A stretch of DNA of 64,000 nt from Frateuria hangzhouensis (GTDB lineage Bacteria > Pseudomonadota > Gammaproteobacteria > Xanthomonadales > Rhodanobacteraceae). The number at the start of each line of letters is the position of its first letter. Position 1 is the stretch's first letter. A program made the position numbers and the translations under genes. The notes beneath the pieces are model-generated. The model saw only the letters and a list, made by a program, of their open reading frames with translations, made no database searches and had not been told where the DNA came from. This document shows positions 19,647 through 28,815 of this stretch, in pieces. Where the stretch lies: positions 116,711 to 180,710 of the forward strand of contig NZ_JAPMIU010000009.1 of the NCBI RefSeq assembly GCF_026410505.1, in the 5' to 3' direction.

Positions 19647-20498
19647 TCAACGCCCACCGGGCGCATGCGCGGCAAGCTCGTCGCCATAGCGCCATTCCAG
19701 CGCGATCTTGATCGCCAGGGTCACCAACGCCAGCAGCGCCAGCAGCGAGGCCACGGCGAAGGCGCCGACGTAGTCGTATTCGTTGTAGCGCATCTCCACT
19801 TCCAGAGGGATCGTGGTGGTGAGCCCGCGGATGTGCCCGGACACCACCGACACCGCGCCGAACTCGCCCATCGCCCGCGCATTGCACAGCAGCACGCCGT
19901 ACAGCAGTGCCCAGCGGATGTTCGGGAGCGTCACGCGGAAGAACATCTGCCAGCCGTTGGCGCCCAGCACGCGGACCGCTTCCTCCTCGCCGTTGCCCTG
20001 CGCCTGCATCAGCGGAATCAGCTCGCGCGCCACGAACGGCAGGGTGATGAACATGGTCGCCAGCACCAGCCCGGGCACGGCGAAGACGATGCTCACGCCG
20101 TGGGCTTCCAGCCACGGCCCGAACCAGCCCTGCGCGCCGAACAGCAGCACGTAGACCAGCCCCGAGACCACCGGCGAAACCGAGAAGGGCAGGTCGATGA
20201 AGGCCCCGAGCAGGGCCTTGCCGCGGAACTCGAAACGGGCCATGGCCCAGGCCGCGGCGATGCCGAACACCAGGTTCAGCGGCACGGCGATGGCCGCCAC
20301 CAGCACGGTCAGCCGGATCGCCGAGCGCGCCTCGTCCTGGCCGACCGCGGCGAGGAAAGCGCCCGCGCCCTGGCGGAACGCCTCGACGAACACCGTCGCC
20401 AGCGGCAGCAGCAGGAACACGGCCAGGAAGGCGATCGCGGCGAGCGTGAGCAGGCCGCGCCCGAGCATGCGTGGCCAGCCGGCCGATCGGCGGCTCAT
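19647..20498 (-). CDS. cysW: Sulfate ABC transporter permease CysW
   Basis: Inner-membrane permease of 283 residues with about six spans. The ABC-permease EAA-like loop is seen in [24 protein letters not shown] (about residues 180-203), which contacts CysA. The ATG at 20498 overlaps the cysT stop by four bases. The start is set by MSRRSAGWP; a longer frame through cysT is a shadow. Confidence 0.93.
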   Translation of the reverse strand: MSRRSAGWPRMLGRGLLTLAAIAFLAVFLLLPLATVFVEAFRQGAGAFLAAVGQDEARSAIRLTVLVAAIAVPLNLVFGIAAAWAMARFEFRGKALLGAFIDLPFSVSPVVSGLVYVLLFGAQGWFGPWLEAHGVSIVFAVPGLVLATMFITLPFVARELIPLMQAQGNGEEEAVRVLGANGWQMFFRVTLPNIRWALLYGVLLCNARAMGEFGAVSVVSGHIRGLTTTIPLEVEMRYNEYDYVGAFAVASLLALLALVTLAIKIALEWRYGDELAAHAPGGR

Positions 20499-21319
20499 GG
20501 CGCGTTCTCCGCCCAGCGCCGGCTCCAGCGCTGCAACAGCGTGATCAACAGCAGCAGCACGAACGAGAACGCCAGCATCGCCACGCCGAGTGCCGCCGCG
20601 CCGGCATAGTCGAACTGTTCGAGACTCTGCACGATCAGCAGCGGCGCGATCTCGGACTTCATCGGGATGTTGCCGGCGATGAAGATCACCGAGCCGTACT
20701 CGCCTACCGCGCGCGCCAGCGCCAGCGCGAAGCCGGTCAGCAGCGTCGGCACCAGCATCGGCAGGATCACCCTCAGGAAGATTTGCCAGCGCCGTGCGCC
20801 GAGCGTCTCGGCCGCTTCCTCCACGTCGTGCTCCAGCGTCTCGAGCACCGGCTGCAGCGTGCGCACCACGAACGGGAAGCCGACGAACACCATCGCCACC
20901 AGCACGCCGGCAGGGGTGTAGGCGATCTTGACGCCGAACGCGGCGAGCCACTGGCCGATCCAGCCGTTGGGTGCGTACAGCGCGGTCAGCGCGATGCCCG
21001 CCACCGCCGTGGGCAACGCGAAGGGCAGGTCGACCACGGCGTCGAACAGGCGTCGCCCGGGGAACCGGTAGCGCACCAGCACCCATGCCACCAGCAGGCC
21101 GGCCACCACGTTGATCGCCGCCGCCAGCGTGGCGCCGCCGAAGCTGAGCTTGAGCGCGGCCAGGGTGCGCGGCACCCGCAGCAGTTCGACCAGGCCCCCC
21201 AGGCCCAGTCCGGAGGCCTTCCAGGTCAGCGCCGCCAGCGGCAACAGCACGATCAGGCCCAGGTAGCTGAGCGAGTAGCCGAGGCTGAGGTTGAAGCCCG
21301 GAAGCATGCGCCGTCGCAT
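20495..21319 (-). CDS. cysT: Sulfate ABC transporter permease CysT (CysU)
   Basis: Inner-membrane permease of 274 residues, partner of CysW. Six spans and the EAA loop (EEAAETLGARRWQIFLRVILP) are clear. The ATG at 21319 lies one base after the cysP stop (TGACATG), which favours it over a start twelve codons earlier at 21355. The latter would overlap cysP. Confidence 0.93.
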   Translation of the reverse strand: MRRRMLPGFNLSLGYSLSYLGLIVLLPLAALTWKASGLGLGGLVELLRVPRTLAALKLSFGGATLAAAINVVAGLLVAWVLVRYRFPGRRLFDAVVDLPFALPTAVAGIALTALYAPNGWIGQWLAAFGVKIAYTPAGVLVAMVFVGFPFVVRTLQPVLETLEHDVEEAAETLGARRWQIFLRVILPMLVPTLLTGFALALARAVGEYGSVIFIAGNIPMKSEIAPLLIVQSLEQFDYAGAAALGVAMLAFSFVLLLLITLLQRWSRRWAENAP

Positions 21320-21320
21320 G

Positions 21321-22319
21321 TCAGTTCCCCGGGCCGATCTGGTCGAAGATCGCACCGTCGGCGAAGAACCTGGCGTTCACCTGGTTCCAGTCGCCGAACA
21401 CCTCCTTCAGCGTGAAAAGTTGCACCTTGGGGAACCGGCTGGCGAACTTCGCCATCACCTGCGGCGAGCGCGGGCGGTAGTGGTGCTTCGCCGCGATCGC
21501 CTGGCCCTGCGGGGTGTAGAGAAATTTCAGGTAGGCCTCGGCCACCGCGCGGGTGCCGTGCTTGTCCACGTTGCGGTCGACCACCGCCACCGACGGCTCG
21601 GCCAGGATGCTCATCGATGGCACCACGATCTCCACGTCGCTGCCGCCCATCTCCTGCCTGGCCAGCATCGCCTCGTTTTCCCATGCCAACAGCACGTCGC
21701 CGATGCCGCGCTGGACGAAGGTGTTGGTGGCGCCGCGCGCGCCGGTGTCCAGCACCGGCACGTGCCTGTACAGCGCGTGCACGAAGGCCTTCGCGCGGGC
21801 CTCGTTGCCGCCGGGCTGCCTGAGCGCGTAGCCCCAGGCGGCCAGGAAATTCCAGCGCGCGCCGCCGGAGGTCTTGGGGTTGGGCGTGATCACCTGCACG
21901 CCCGGGCGTACCAGGTCGGACCAGTCGAGGATCTTCTTCGGATTGCCCTTGCGCACCAGGAACACGATGGTCGAGGTGTACGGCGCGCTGTTGTCCGGCA
22001 GCCGTTGCTGCCAGTTGCGCGGGAGCAGGCCGCGTTCGGCCAGCACGTCGATGTCGCGTGCCAGCGCCAGCGTTACCACGTCCGCAGGCAGGCCGTCGGC
22101 CACGGCGCGCGCCTGCTTGCCCGAGCCGCCGTGGGACATGCGGATGGTTACGGTGTCGCCGTGCTGCGCCTTCCACTGCGCGGCAAAAGCGGCGTTGGTG
22201 TCGCGGTAGAGCTCGCGCGTGGGGTCGTACGAGGCGTTGAGCAGGGTCACGTTCTTGGCGGCGACGGCGGTCGTCGCCAGCGCGGCCAGGAGCGTCAGTA
22301 CAGCCGGGAGCAGTTTCAT
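21321..22319 (-). CDS. cysP: Sulfate/thiosulfate-binding periplasmic protein
   Basis: Periplasmic substrate-binding protein of 332 residues, the first gene of the cysPTWA operon. The signal peptide ([20 protein letters not shown]) is cleaved at AVA-AK. The family segments [47 protein letters not shown] and the tail [18 protein letters not shown] are present. They match sulfate-binding proteins of the Sbp/CysP group, and the two cannot be separated by eye. The ATG has GGAG upstream. Confidence 0.92.
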   Translation of the reverse strand: MKLLPAVLTLLAALATTAVAAKNVTLLNASYDPTRELYRDTNAAFAAQWKAQHGDTVTIRMSHGGSGKQARAVADGLPADVVTLALARDIDVLAERGLLPRNWQQRLPDNSAPYTSTIVFLVRKGNPKKILDWSDLVRPGVQVITPNPKTSGGARWNFLAAWGYALRQPGGNEARAKAFVHALYRHVPVLDTGARGATNTFVQRGIGDVLLAWENEAMLARQEMGGSDVEIVVPSMSILAEPSVAVVDRNVDKHGTRAVAEAYLKFLYTPQGQAIAAKHHYRPRSPQVMAKFASRFPKVQLFTLKEVFGDWNQVNARFFADGAIFDQIGPGN

Positions 22320-22987
22320 GGCGCTTCTCCGATGATGGGATTGAGGATTGCCGCCGTGCGGCGCGCGCAGCCGTCCGGCGACCGTACGGCCGGATCGCGT
22401 CTGCGGATGGGGTGCCCTGGGAGCAGCGGGCCGGAGGTCTAGCCGCGGTGGCGGGAGGTGTCCCGGTCGTCCGCCTCGCCACGGCGGGGACGGCGGATGG
22501 GCCGTCGGCCGGCATGGACGCGCGTGGCGTCTTGTGGCGAGTGCCGGCGGGTCGTTCGGCTGTCGAATGCGTCGCGCATGGTCGATCTCGCAAGGTCGGC
22601 GTACTCGGCCCGCACTCGAACACAGCTCACGTTAAGCCTCCGCAAGACGCTCGTGGCCTTTTCCGGGGTTTTCCCCTGCACCTTTCACTAACAATCGAAT
22701 CGCTGCTGCGTGGGCGCCGCGCGGGCTTCCGCTTTTCGGAATCCGGCCGGGACGAGGGCGCACGGAGGGCGAGCAAAACGAGGCCCGAAGCCCCTCCGCG
22801 CCGAGCCTGAATGACGTTGCGCAAACGTGTAGACGGGCGCCGATCCCTTCCTTGCACGCGGGTAGCCGGCATTTAACGAATGCTGTGATGGAGTGTCGCC
22901 GCACGAGCCGCCACGCTCCGGCATTCTGCGCGTCCGCGTGGTGCCGCAAGTGATCTCCATGGGGATATCCCGCAACAGGAAAAGCGT
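22320..22987. other. 668-bp divergent intergenic region between cysP and an FAD oxidoreductase
   Basis: No gene is supported here. Frames in both directions are Arg/Ala-rich and lack ribosome sites and family features. The region must hold both divergent promoters and probably the sulfur-responsive control of cysPTWA. I could not identify a CysB-type site by eye. Confidence 0.6.
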
Positions 22988-24400
22988 ATGGCTGACATTG
23001 CGATCATCGGTGGCGGCGCGGCGGGCGCCTGCGTGTTCGGCGAACTGCTGCGGCAGGACATCGCCCGCGTACATTGGGTAACCGGCGACCACGCCGTGCC
23101 CGGCCTGGGCGTGGCCTACGCCACCACCAGCGACCATCACCTGCTCAACGTGCGGGCGGCCGGCATGGGCCTCTTTTCGGGAGCCGACGGGGCTTTCCTG
23201 CAATTCGCCTCGGAGCGGCTGGACGGCGTGAGCGGCAGCGACTTCCTGCCGCGCGGATTGTTCGGTCAATTCATCGAGGCGCAGGTGCGCGAGTGCACCG
23301 ACGCGGCCCTGCAGCGCGGGCGGCAGGTCGAGATCCACGGCGACGACGCGGTGCAGGTCGAGCCGCTGCGCAGCGGCGGTTACGCCGTACGGCTGGCGCG
23401 CGGCACGCTGGTGAAGGCCGACGCCGTGGTGCTGGCGATGGGCTCGCTTTCGCCGCGGCCGCTGAAGACCGTCTCGCGCGAGGCGTTGGTCAGCGGCGCC
23501 TACGTGCTCGATCCCTGGCACATGGCCACTCCTCCCGGGCAGGCGCCGCGCCGCGTGCTCGTGATCGGCACCGGCCTGACGGCGGTGGATACGCTGATGT
23601 CCGCGGCATCGCGCTGGCCGGATGCCGAGCTGGTGGCGCTGTCCCGCCACGGCTGTTTCCCGTTCGAACACACCGTCCTGCCGTTGCCGCCGTACCGCGG
23701 GCAGGCAGCGCTGGATGCCGCCCTGCTGGCCAGCGACCGCCCGCTGGCCATGCTGCGGCAACTACGCCGGGCGATCGAGGCGTCGCCCGACGCCGACTGG
23801 CGCAGCATCGTCGACGGCATCCGGCCGCTCAACCCGCGGTTGTGGCGGCGGATGGACATGGCGCGCCGCCGCCAGTTCATGCGCCACCTGCGCTGGCTGT
23901 GGGAAGCGGCACGCCACCGGCTGGCGCCCGCGTCGGCCCAGGCCATCGCGCGGTTGCGCCAGGACGGTCGCTTGCAGGTGCAGGCGGCGCGGGTACTCAA
24001 GGTCGACGGCCACGGGCCGCTCGAAGTGACCGTGCGCGACCGTGCCACCCAGCGCGTGCATGCCCTCGTGGCCGACCGGGTGGTGCAGGCCACCGGCCTC
24101 GATACCGCCGTCGCCTATACCGAGCATCCGCTACTGTCGCGGCTGTTGCGCGACGGCCTGGCCATGGCCGATGCGCTGCAACTGGGCGTCGCCGCGCACC
24201 CGGGCGGCCAGTTGCTCAACGCGCAGGGCGAGCCCCAGCAGGGCCTCTATGCGATCGGCTCCCTGCTGCGCGGCAACCTGTGGGAATGCAGCGCCATGCC
24301 CGAGATCCGCGCCGCCGCCCGGCAACTTGCGACGCGGCTGGCGGCCAGCAGCGGCACGGAAGGCGCGACCGAACTTCGCGCGCTGGAAGTGCAGCGATAA
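22988..24400 (+). CDS. FAD/NAD(P)-binding oxidoreductase (NAD_binding_9 type)
   Basis: A 470-residue flavoprotein-like enzyme. The N-terminal dinucleotide motif is IAIIGGGAAGACVFGELL, and a second is near residue 190 (VLVIGTGLTAVDTLMSAA). The LNVRAAGMGLFS stretch and the ATGLDTAV and YAIGSLLRGNLWECSAMPEIR regions fit the FAD-NAD(P)-binding family PF13454. Members are of mostly unknown function. Its divergent position next to sulfate uptake may hint at a sulfur link but proves nothing. The ATG at 22988 follows AGGAAAA. Confidence 0.8.
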   Translation: MADIAIIGGGAAGACVFGELLRQDIARVHWVTGDHAVPGLGVAYATTSDHHLLNVRAAGMGLFSGADGAFLQFASERLDGVSGSDFLPRGLFGQFIEAQVRECTDAALQRGRQVEIHGDDAVQVEPLRSGGYAVRLARGTLVKADAVVLAMGSLSPRPLKTVSREALVSGAYVLDPWHMATPPGQAPRRVLVIGTGLTAVDTLMSAASRWPDAELVALSRHGCFPFEHTVLPLPPYRGQAALDAALLASDRPLAMLRQLRRAIEASPDADWRSIVDGIRPLNPRLWRRMDMARRRQFMRHLRWLWEAARHRLAPASAQAIARLRQDGRLQVQAARVLKVDGHGPLEVTVRDRATQRVHALVADRVVQATGLDTAVAYTEHPLLSRLLRDGLAMADALQLGVAAHPGGQLLNAQGEPQQGLYAIGSLLRGNLWECSAMPEIRAAARQLATRLAASSGTEGATELRALEVQR

Positions 24401-24474
24401 GCCGGCCGGCGCGCATGGCGCTTTCGCGAAGGTAACGCGGCTCGAGCCCCTTGCTCCTGCAGGCATCTGCTCTG

Positions 24475-24570
24475 CTCCCTCCCCTGCTTGCAGGGGAGGG
24501 TTGGGGAGGGGTGCTCTTACGCTCTGAACGGGCTACCCCCTCCCGACCTCCCCTGCAAGCATGGGCGGAG
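24475..24570. repeat. Inverted repeat, CTCCCTCCCCTGC family
   Basis: Arms CTCCCTCCCCTGCTTGCAGG and CCTCCCCTGCAAGCATGGGC are separated by a loop containing GTGCTCTTACGCTCTGAACG. It lies in the 307-bp gap before the alcohol dehydrogenase. No gene is seen in that gap. Confidence 0.7.
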
Positions 24571-24707
24571 CTGGTCCGCGCCGCATTGGCAAACATGCGG
24601 TTGCGTGGGGATAGGCAAAGCGGGATCTACGGGAAGAACCCCTCGCGCAGGCGAACGCCATGGAGTTCAATGGACGGATTCTTTCCGTCCCCCAAGGAGC
24701 CCCCCCC

Positions 24708-25760
24708 ATGAAAACCAAAGCCTACGGCGCCCAGGCCAGCGACAAGTCGCTCGAGCCGATGGACATCGAACGCCGCCCGCCCGGTCCGCACGACGTGCAG
24801 ATCGACATCGCCTTCTGCGGCGTCTGCCATTCGGACCTGCACACGGTGCGCTCCGAATGGGGCGGTACACAGTATCCCTGCGTGCCCGGCCATGAGATCG
24901 TCGGTCACATCAGTGCCGTCGGCGACCAGGTCACCGGGTTCAAGGTGGGCGACACCGTCGGCGTCGGCTGCATGGTCGACAGTTGCCAGCACTGCGGCTC
25001 CTGCAGCGAGGGGCTGGAGCAGTTCTGCGAGAGCGGGTTCGTTGGCACCTACAACGGCAAGACGCCGGACGCGCCCGGCCACACGCTGGGCGGCTATTCG
25101 CAGCAGGTCGTGGTCAACGACCGCTTCGTGCTGAAGATCCATCACCCGGAAGACCAGCTTGCCGCCGTGGCGCCGTTGCTGTGCGCGGGCATCACCACCT
25201 ATTCGCCGCTGCGTCACTGGGGTGCCGGCCCGGGCAAGAAAGTGGGCGTCGTCGGCATCGGCGGGCTGGGCCACATGGGCATCAAGCTGGCCCACGCCAT
25301 GGGCGCGCACACGGTCGCCTTCACCACCTCCGAGTCCAAGCGCCAGGATGCCCACGACCTGGGCGCCGACGAGGTGGTGATCTCGAAGAACCCCGAGGAC
25401 ATGGCCAGACATGCCGGCAGCTTCGACTTCATTCTCAACACCGTCGCCGCCAGCCACGACCTGGACGCCTACACCCGTCTGCTCAAGCGCGACGGCACGC
25501 TGTGCCTGGTCGGCGTGCCGGAGCACGCGCACCCGAGTCCGAACATCGGCCAGCTGATCTTCGGCCGCCGCGCGATCGCCGGCTCGCTGATCGGGGGCAT
25601 CGCCGAGACCCAGGAGATGCTCGATTTCTGCGCCGAACACGGCATCGTGGCCGACATCGAGATGATTCCGGCGCAGAAGATCGACGAGGCCTACGACCGC
25701 ATGCAGCGCAGCGACGTGAAGTACCGCTTCGTGATCGACAACGGCTCGCTGGCCGCGTAA
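24708..25760 (+). CDS. Zinc-dependent alcohol dehydrogenase, YahK/CAD type
   Basis: Medium-chain dehydrogenase/reductase of 350 residues. The catalytic zinc is held by Cys37 (FCGVCHSD), His62-Glu63 (GHEIVG) and a cysteine in LLCAGITTYSPL. The structural zinc is held by the four cysteines in CQHCGSCSEGLEQFC. The nucleotide motif is VGIGGLGHMGIKLA near residue 180. Relatives reduce aldehydes with NADPH. AAGGAG lies 8 bases before ATG 24708. A palindrome GGACGGATTCTTTCCGTCC sits upstream at 24,671. Confidence 0.92.
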   Translation: MKTKAYGAQASDKSLEPMDIERRPPGPHDVQIDIAFCGVCHSDLHTVRSEWGGTQYPCVPGHEIVGHISAVGDQVTGFKVGDTVGVGCMVDSCQHCGSCSEGLEQFCESGFVGTYNGKTPDAPGHTLGGYSQQVVVNDRFVLKIHHPEDQLAAVAPLLCAGITTYSPLRHWGAGPGKKVGVVGIGGLGHMGIKLAHAMGAHTVAFTTSESKRQDAHDLGADEVVISKNPEDMARHAGSFDFILNTVAASHDLDAYTRLLKRDGTLCLVGVPEHAHPSPNIGQLIFGRRAIAGSLIGGIAETQEMLDFCAEHGIVADIEMIPAQKIDEAYDRMQRSDVKYRFVIDNGSLAA

Positions 25761-26205
25761 GGCCGGTCAGGGCCTTCTCACGCCCCGGGGAATTCTCGAA
25801 GAACCTCATGCGCATGCGGCTCTTGTAGGAGCTCACTTGGGGGCGATGCTTTTACGCCTCATCAGGCCGCCAAAGGCATCGCCCACAAGTGGACTCCTGC
25901 AGGATTCGCTGAAAGCTTGCGGAGTCTTACCTGGCGCGCGGGGAGCCGAACGGCCGTACAAGCGCCTGCCTGGCGCCGGCACGGCCACCCGCGGCCTCGA
26001 ACGAGACGCGGGTCACGGCAGTGACGCTACACTATCGGTCCGACCCCGGAGCCAAGGGCAACCCCGGCCGGATCGGCTACGATCGGCATTGTTTTTCCAG
26101 GACCTGGCGGCCTCAACCCGAGGCGGTTGCAGCCGCTGTATCTGTACGACCCCGAAGGAAGGCTCCCATGCGCCGCCCGATGTCCTCCAGCGAAGAACCA
26201 ACGGC
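25761..26205. other. 445-bp intergenic region upstream of TonB-dependent receptor
   Basis: It contains the inverted repeat at 25,824-25,901 and then about 300 bases of leader. The frame of the receptor gene is open through much of it, but the peptide is repeat-derived and Arg/Gly-rich, so I do not call it coding. I looked for riboswitch-like boxes and saw none. Confidence 0.5.
25824..25901. repeat. Inverted repeat, GTAGGAGC...GCTCCTAC family
   Basis: Arms TGTAGGAGCTCACTTGGGGG and GGCATCGCCCACAAGTGGAC lie around a loop with TTTTACGCCTCATCAGGCCG. It is close to the copies at 8,986 and 53,486. Confidence 0.8.
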
Positions 26206-28143
26206 ATGACTGCCAGGATGCTTGCGTGCACGCGCGGGATCGCCGCGCTGGGCCTGCTGGCGCTTTCGATCGACGTGGCCTGCGCCGGGGCCATGCCGCC
26301 GGCGGACCTGGGCAGTCTGTCGCTGGAGGACCTGGGCAAGCTGGTCGTCTCCTCGGTGGCCAAGAGTCCCGAACCGCTGGGCAAGGCGCCCGCCGCGGTC
26401 TACGTGATCAGCCACGACGACATCATGCGTTCGGGCGCCCGGAACATGCCCGACATCCTGCGGCTGGCGCCCAACCTGCAGGTCTTCCAGACCAGCCCCG
26501 GCAGCTACGTCATCACCTCGCGCGGGTTCAGCGGCAACAACGAAGCGCAGAATTTCGCGAACAAGCTGCTGGTGCTGATCGACGGCCGCAGCGTGTATTC
26601 GCCGATCTTCTCGGGCATGTACTGGGACGACCAGTTCGTGATGCCGGAGAACATCGAGCGCATCGAAGTGGTCAGTGGGCCCGGTGGCACGCTGTGGGGC
26701 GCCAATGCGGTCAACGGCGTGATCAACATCATCACCCGCAATACCGCCGACACCCAGGGTGGCATGTTCCACGTGCGCGCCGGTACCCTGGAGAGCAGCG
26801 TGGCCATGCAATACGGTGGCGCGCTGGGCAGCAACGCGCACTACCGGCTGTACGCGGGGGAGTCCCGCCGGCGCTCGTTCGACAACAGCGCCGGCCAGGA
26901 CGCGCACGACGGCTGGCGCAAGCCGCAGATCGGGTTCCGCGTGGACTGGGACGCCAGCGCCGATGACGCGTTCATGGTCCAGGGCGACCTGCACGACGGC
27001 CGCCAGCATCATCCCGACGGCGTGGATTCGCGCAACACCGAAGGCGACGTGGTGGCGCGCTGGCAGCATGCGATCAGCCGCACCTCCAGCTTCCAGCTGC
27101 AGACCTATTTCGACCACGTGCGCCGCCTCAGCGAGGGCGATGGCAGCGGATTCTCGCTCGACACCTGGGACATCGAGGCGCAGCACAACCTGGCCGTGGG
27201 CAAGCACCACCAGATCGTGTGGGGCATCGGCGACCGCGTGTACCGCTACGACATCATGCCGCGCATCGCTGTCACCGATTCATTGCTGTGGGACCCGTCG
27301 CGCGACACCCAGAACCTGGCCAACGCCTTCATCCAGGACCAGATCTCGTTCAACCCGCGCACGCAGCTCACGCTCGGCCTGAAGGCCGAGCACGACCCTT
27401 ACTCGGGCGTGTCGACGATGCCCAATGCCCGGCTGTCCTGGCATCCCACCCGCAACGTATTGCTGTGGGCCGCCGCGTCGCGCGCGGTGCGCACGCCGAC
27501 GCCCTTCGACGAGGACGTCATCGAGAAGCTCGGCGACGTCACCTTCGTGGTCGGCAATCCGGCGTTCAAACGCGAAAAGCTGACCGCCTACGAAGCCGGC
27601 TGGCGCGCGCAGGTGGCCACGCGCGCCACGGTGTCGGTGTCGCTTTACTACAACGTCTATGACGACCTGAGAACCATCGAGTTCTCTCCGACCGGGTTGC
27701 CGCTGACGTGGGGCAACGGGATGGAGGGCCACACCTATGGCCTGGAGGCCTGGGGCAGCTACGCGGTGCGCGACTGGTGGCAGCTGGGCGCGGGCTTCAC
27801 CACCCAGCGCAAGCGCCTGGGCTTCAAGCCCGGCGCGAGCGGCGTGCTCGGCGCCGCGCAGGCGGGTGACGATCCCGACCGCCAGGGTTTCGTGCGCTCC
27901 ATGATGAACCTGTCCGACCGCTGGACACTGTATGCCGATCTGCGCGGCGTCGGCGCCTTGCCCGATCCCAGGGTGCCCGGTTACGTGGAACTCGACGCCC
28001 GCCTGGGCTGGATGGTCAACGACGATCTGGAACTGTCGCTGTCCGGCTTCAACCTGCTGCGCTCCTGGCACCAGGAATACGTCTTTCCCGACAGCGATCG
28101 CATCGCGCGCAGCGTATCGCTCGACGCCCGCGTGAAGTTCTGA
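26206..28143 (+). CDS. TonB-dependent outer-membrane receptor (signalling-linked)
   Basis: Outer-membrane receptor of 645 residues. The signal peptide (residues 1-27, ends ACAGA) is followed by SLEDLGKLVVSSVAKSPEPL, a TonB-box-like segment. The plug domain follows (YVISHDDIMRSGARNMPDILRLAPN, then the IDGRSVYSP and IERIEVVSGPGGTLWGANAVNGVINI motifs). The barrel ends in VSLDARVKF with a terminal Phe. The plug resembles that of vitamin or sensor-type receptors rather than classical siderophore receptors. It is the first gene of a TonB-YfiR-kinase-receiver cluster. The start is set by the signal peptide at 26206. Confidence 0.9.
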   Translation: MTARMLACTRGIAALGLLALSIDVACAGAMPPADLGSLSLEDLGKLVVSSVAKSPEPLGKAPAAVYVISHDDIMRSGARNMPDILRLAPNLQVFQTSPGSYVITSRGFSGNNEAQNFANKLLVLIDGRSVYSPIFSGMYWDDQFVMPENIERIEVVSGPGGTLWGANAVNGVINIITRNTADTQGGMFHVRAGTLESSVAMQYGGALGSNAHYRLYAGESRRRSFDNSAGQDAHDGWRKPQIGFRVDWDASADDAFMVQGDLHDGRQHHPDGVDSRNTEGDVVARWQHAISRTSSFQLQTYFDHVRRLSEGDGSGFSLDTWDIEAQHNLAVGKHHQIVWGIGDRVYRYDIMPRIAVTDSLLWDPSRDTQNLANAFIQDQISFNPRTQLTLGLKAEHDPYSGVSTMPNARLSWHPTRNVLLWAAASRAVRTPTPFDEDVIEKLGDVTFVVGNPAFKREKLTAYEAGWRAQVATRATVSVSLYYNVYDDLRTIEFSPTGLPLTWGNGMEGHTYGLEAWGSYAVRDWWQLGAGFTTQRKRLGFKPGASGVLGAAQAGDDPDRQGFVRSMMNLSDRWTLYADLRGVGALPDPRVPGYVELDARLGWMVNDDLELSLSGFNLLRSWHQEYVFPDSDRIARSVSLDARVKF

Positions 28144-28167
28144 CGCGCACGCCAGACCGTCCAGGAG

Positions 28168-28815
28168 ATGCCGATTCCCGCCCGCCGCGCCATGCCCCGA
28201 TACGCCCTGCGTACCCGCGCGGCTACATGGCTTGCCCGGCTCGCGGCCACGCGCCCGCGCGGCGCGGCCTGCCTGCTCGTGCTGCTGCTGGCGTGCGCGA
28301 CGTGCCAGGCATCCTCGTCGCCACGGCAGCAGCACGCACCGTCGGACGTCTCGCTGGAATATGCGGTCAAGGCCACCTATCTGTACAAGCTGGCGCCCTT
28401 CGTGAACTGGCCGCCCACCACGTTCACCTCGCCGGAGCAGCCGTTCCGCATCTGCGTGGCCGGCGACGACCCGTTCGACGATTACCTCAAGCAGGCCGTG
28501 GCCGGACGCAGCCTGGGCACGCATCCGTTCGAGGTGCTCAGGCTCCAGACGCTGACGCCCGAGGTCGACTGCCAGATCGTGTTCATCAGCCGGCTGCCCT
28601 CGCAGAACATCCGCAAGGCGCTCGACGCGGTCAGCGGCAAGCCGGTGCTGACCGTGGTCGATTCGACCGCACCGGGCGAGGGCGGCATCGTGCAGTTCGT
28701 GATCCGCAGCGGGCGCGTGCGGTTCGTGATCGATACCGGCGAGGCCGCGCGCAACCATCTGACCATCAACTCCAAGCTGCTCAGCCTGGCGCTGGCCGTG
28801 AGGGAACCCTCGTGA
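28168..28815 (+). CDS. YfiR/DUF4154 family periplasmic protein
   Basis: A 215-residue secreted protein with a long basic N terminus and a hydrophobic segment (AACLLVLLLACATCQA) ending about residue 48. The mature part has the YfiR hallmarks EYAVKATYLYKLAPFVNWP, FRICVAGDDPF, CQIVFIS and GRVRFVIDTGEAARNHLTINSKLLSLA. YfiR is the periplasmic inhibitor of the CHASE8 cyclase YfiN. Here the partner gene is a CHASE8 kinase, so analogous inhibition is likely. The ATG at 28168 sits too close to its AGGAG, so the ATG at 28192 is an alternative. Confidence 0.88.
   Translation: MPIPARRAMPRYALRTRAATWLARLAATRPRGAACLLVLLLACATCQASSSPRQQHAPSDVSLEYAVKATYLYKLAPFVNWPPTTFTSPEQPFRICVAGDDPFDDYLKQAVAGRSLGTHPFEVLRLQTLTPEVDCQIVFISRLPSQNIRKALDAVSGKPVLTVVDSTAPGEGGIVQFVIRSGRVRFVIDTGEAARNHLTINSKLLSLALAVREPS

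Noticed and set aside
22640..22720. GTTAG-like sequence (TTGTTAGTGAAAG on the minus strand) upstream of cysP as an attC
   Set aside because: There is no matching left half or stem, and it is far from the array.
25905..26205. Riboswitch (for example cobalamin) before the TonB receptor
   Set aside because: I found no recognisable conserved box, and the region is GC-rich without a clear fold by eye.
25837..26205. N-terminal extension of the TonB receptor frame
   Set aside because: The added peptide is repeat-derived and would bury the signal peptide at 26,206.
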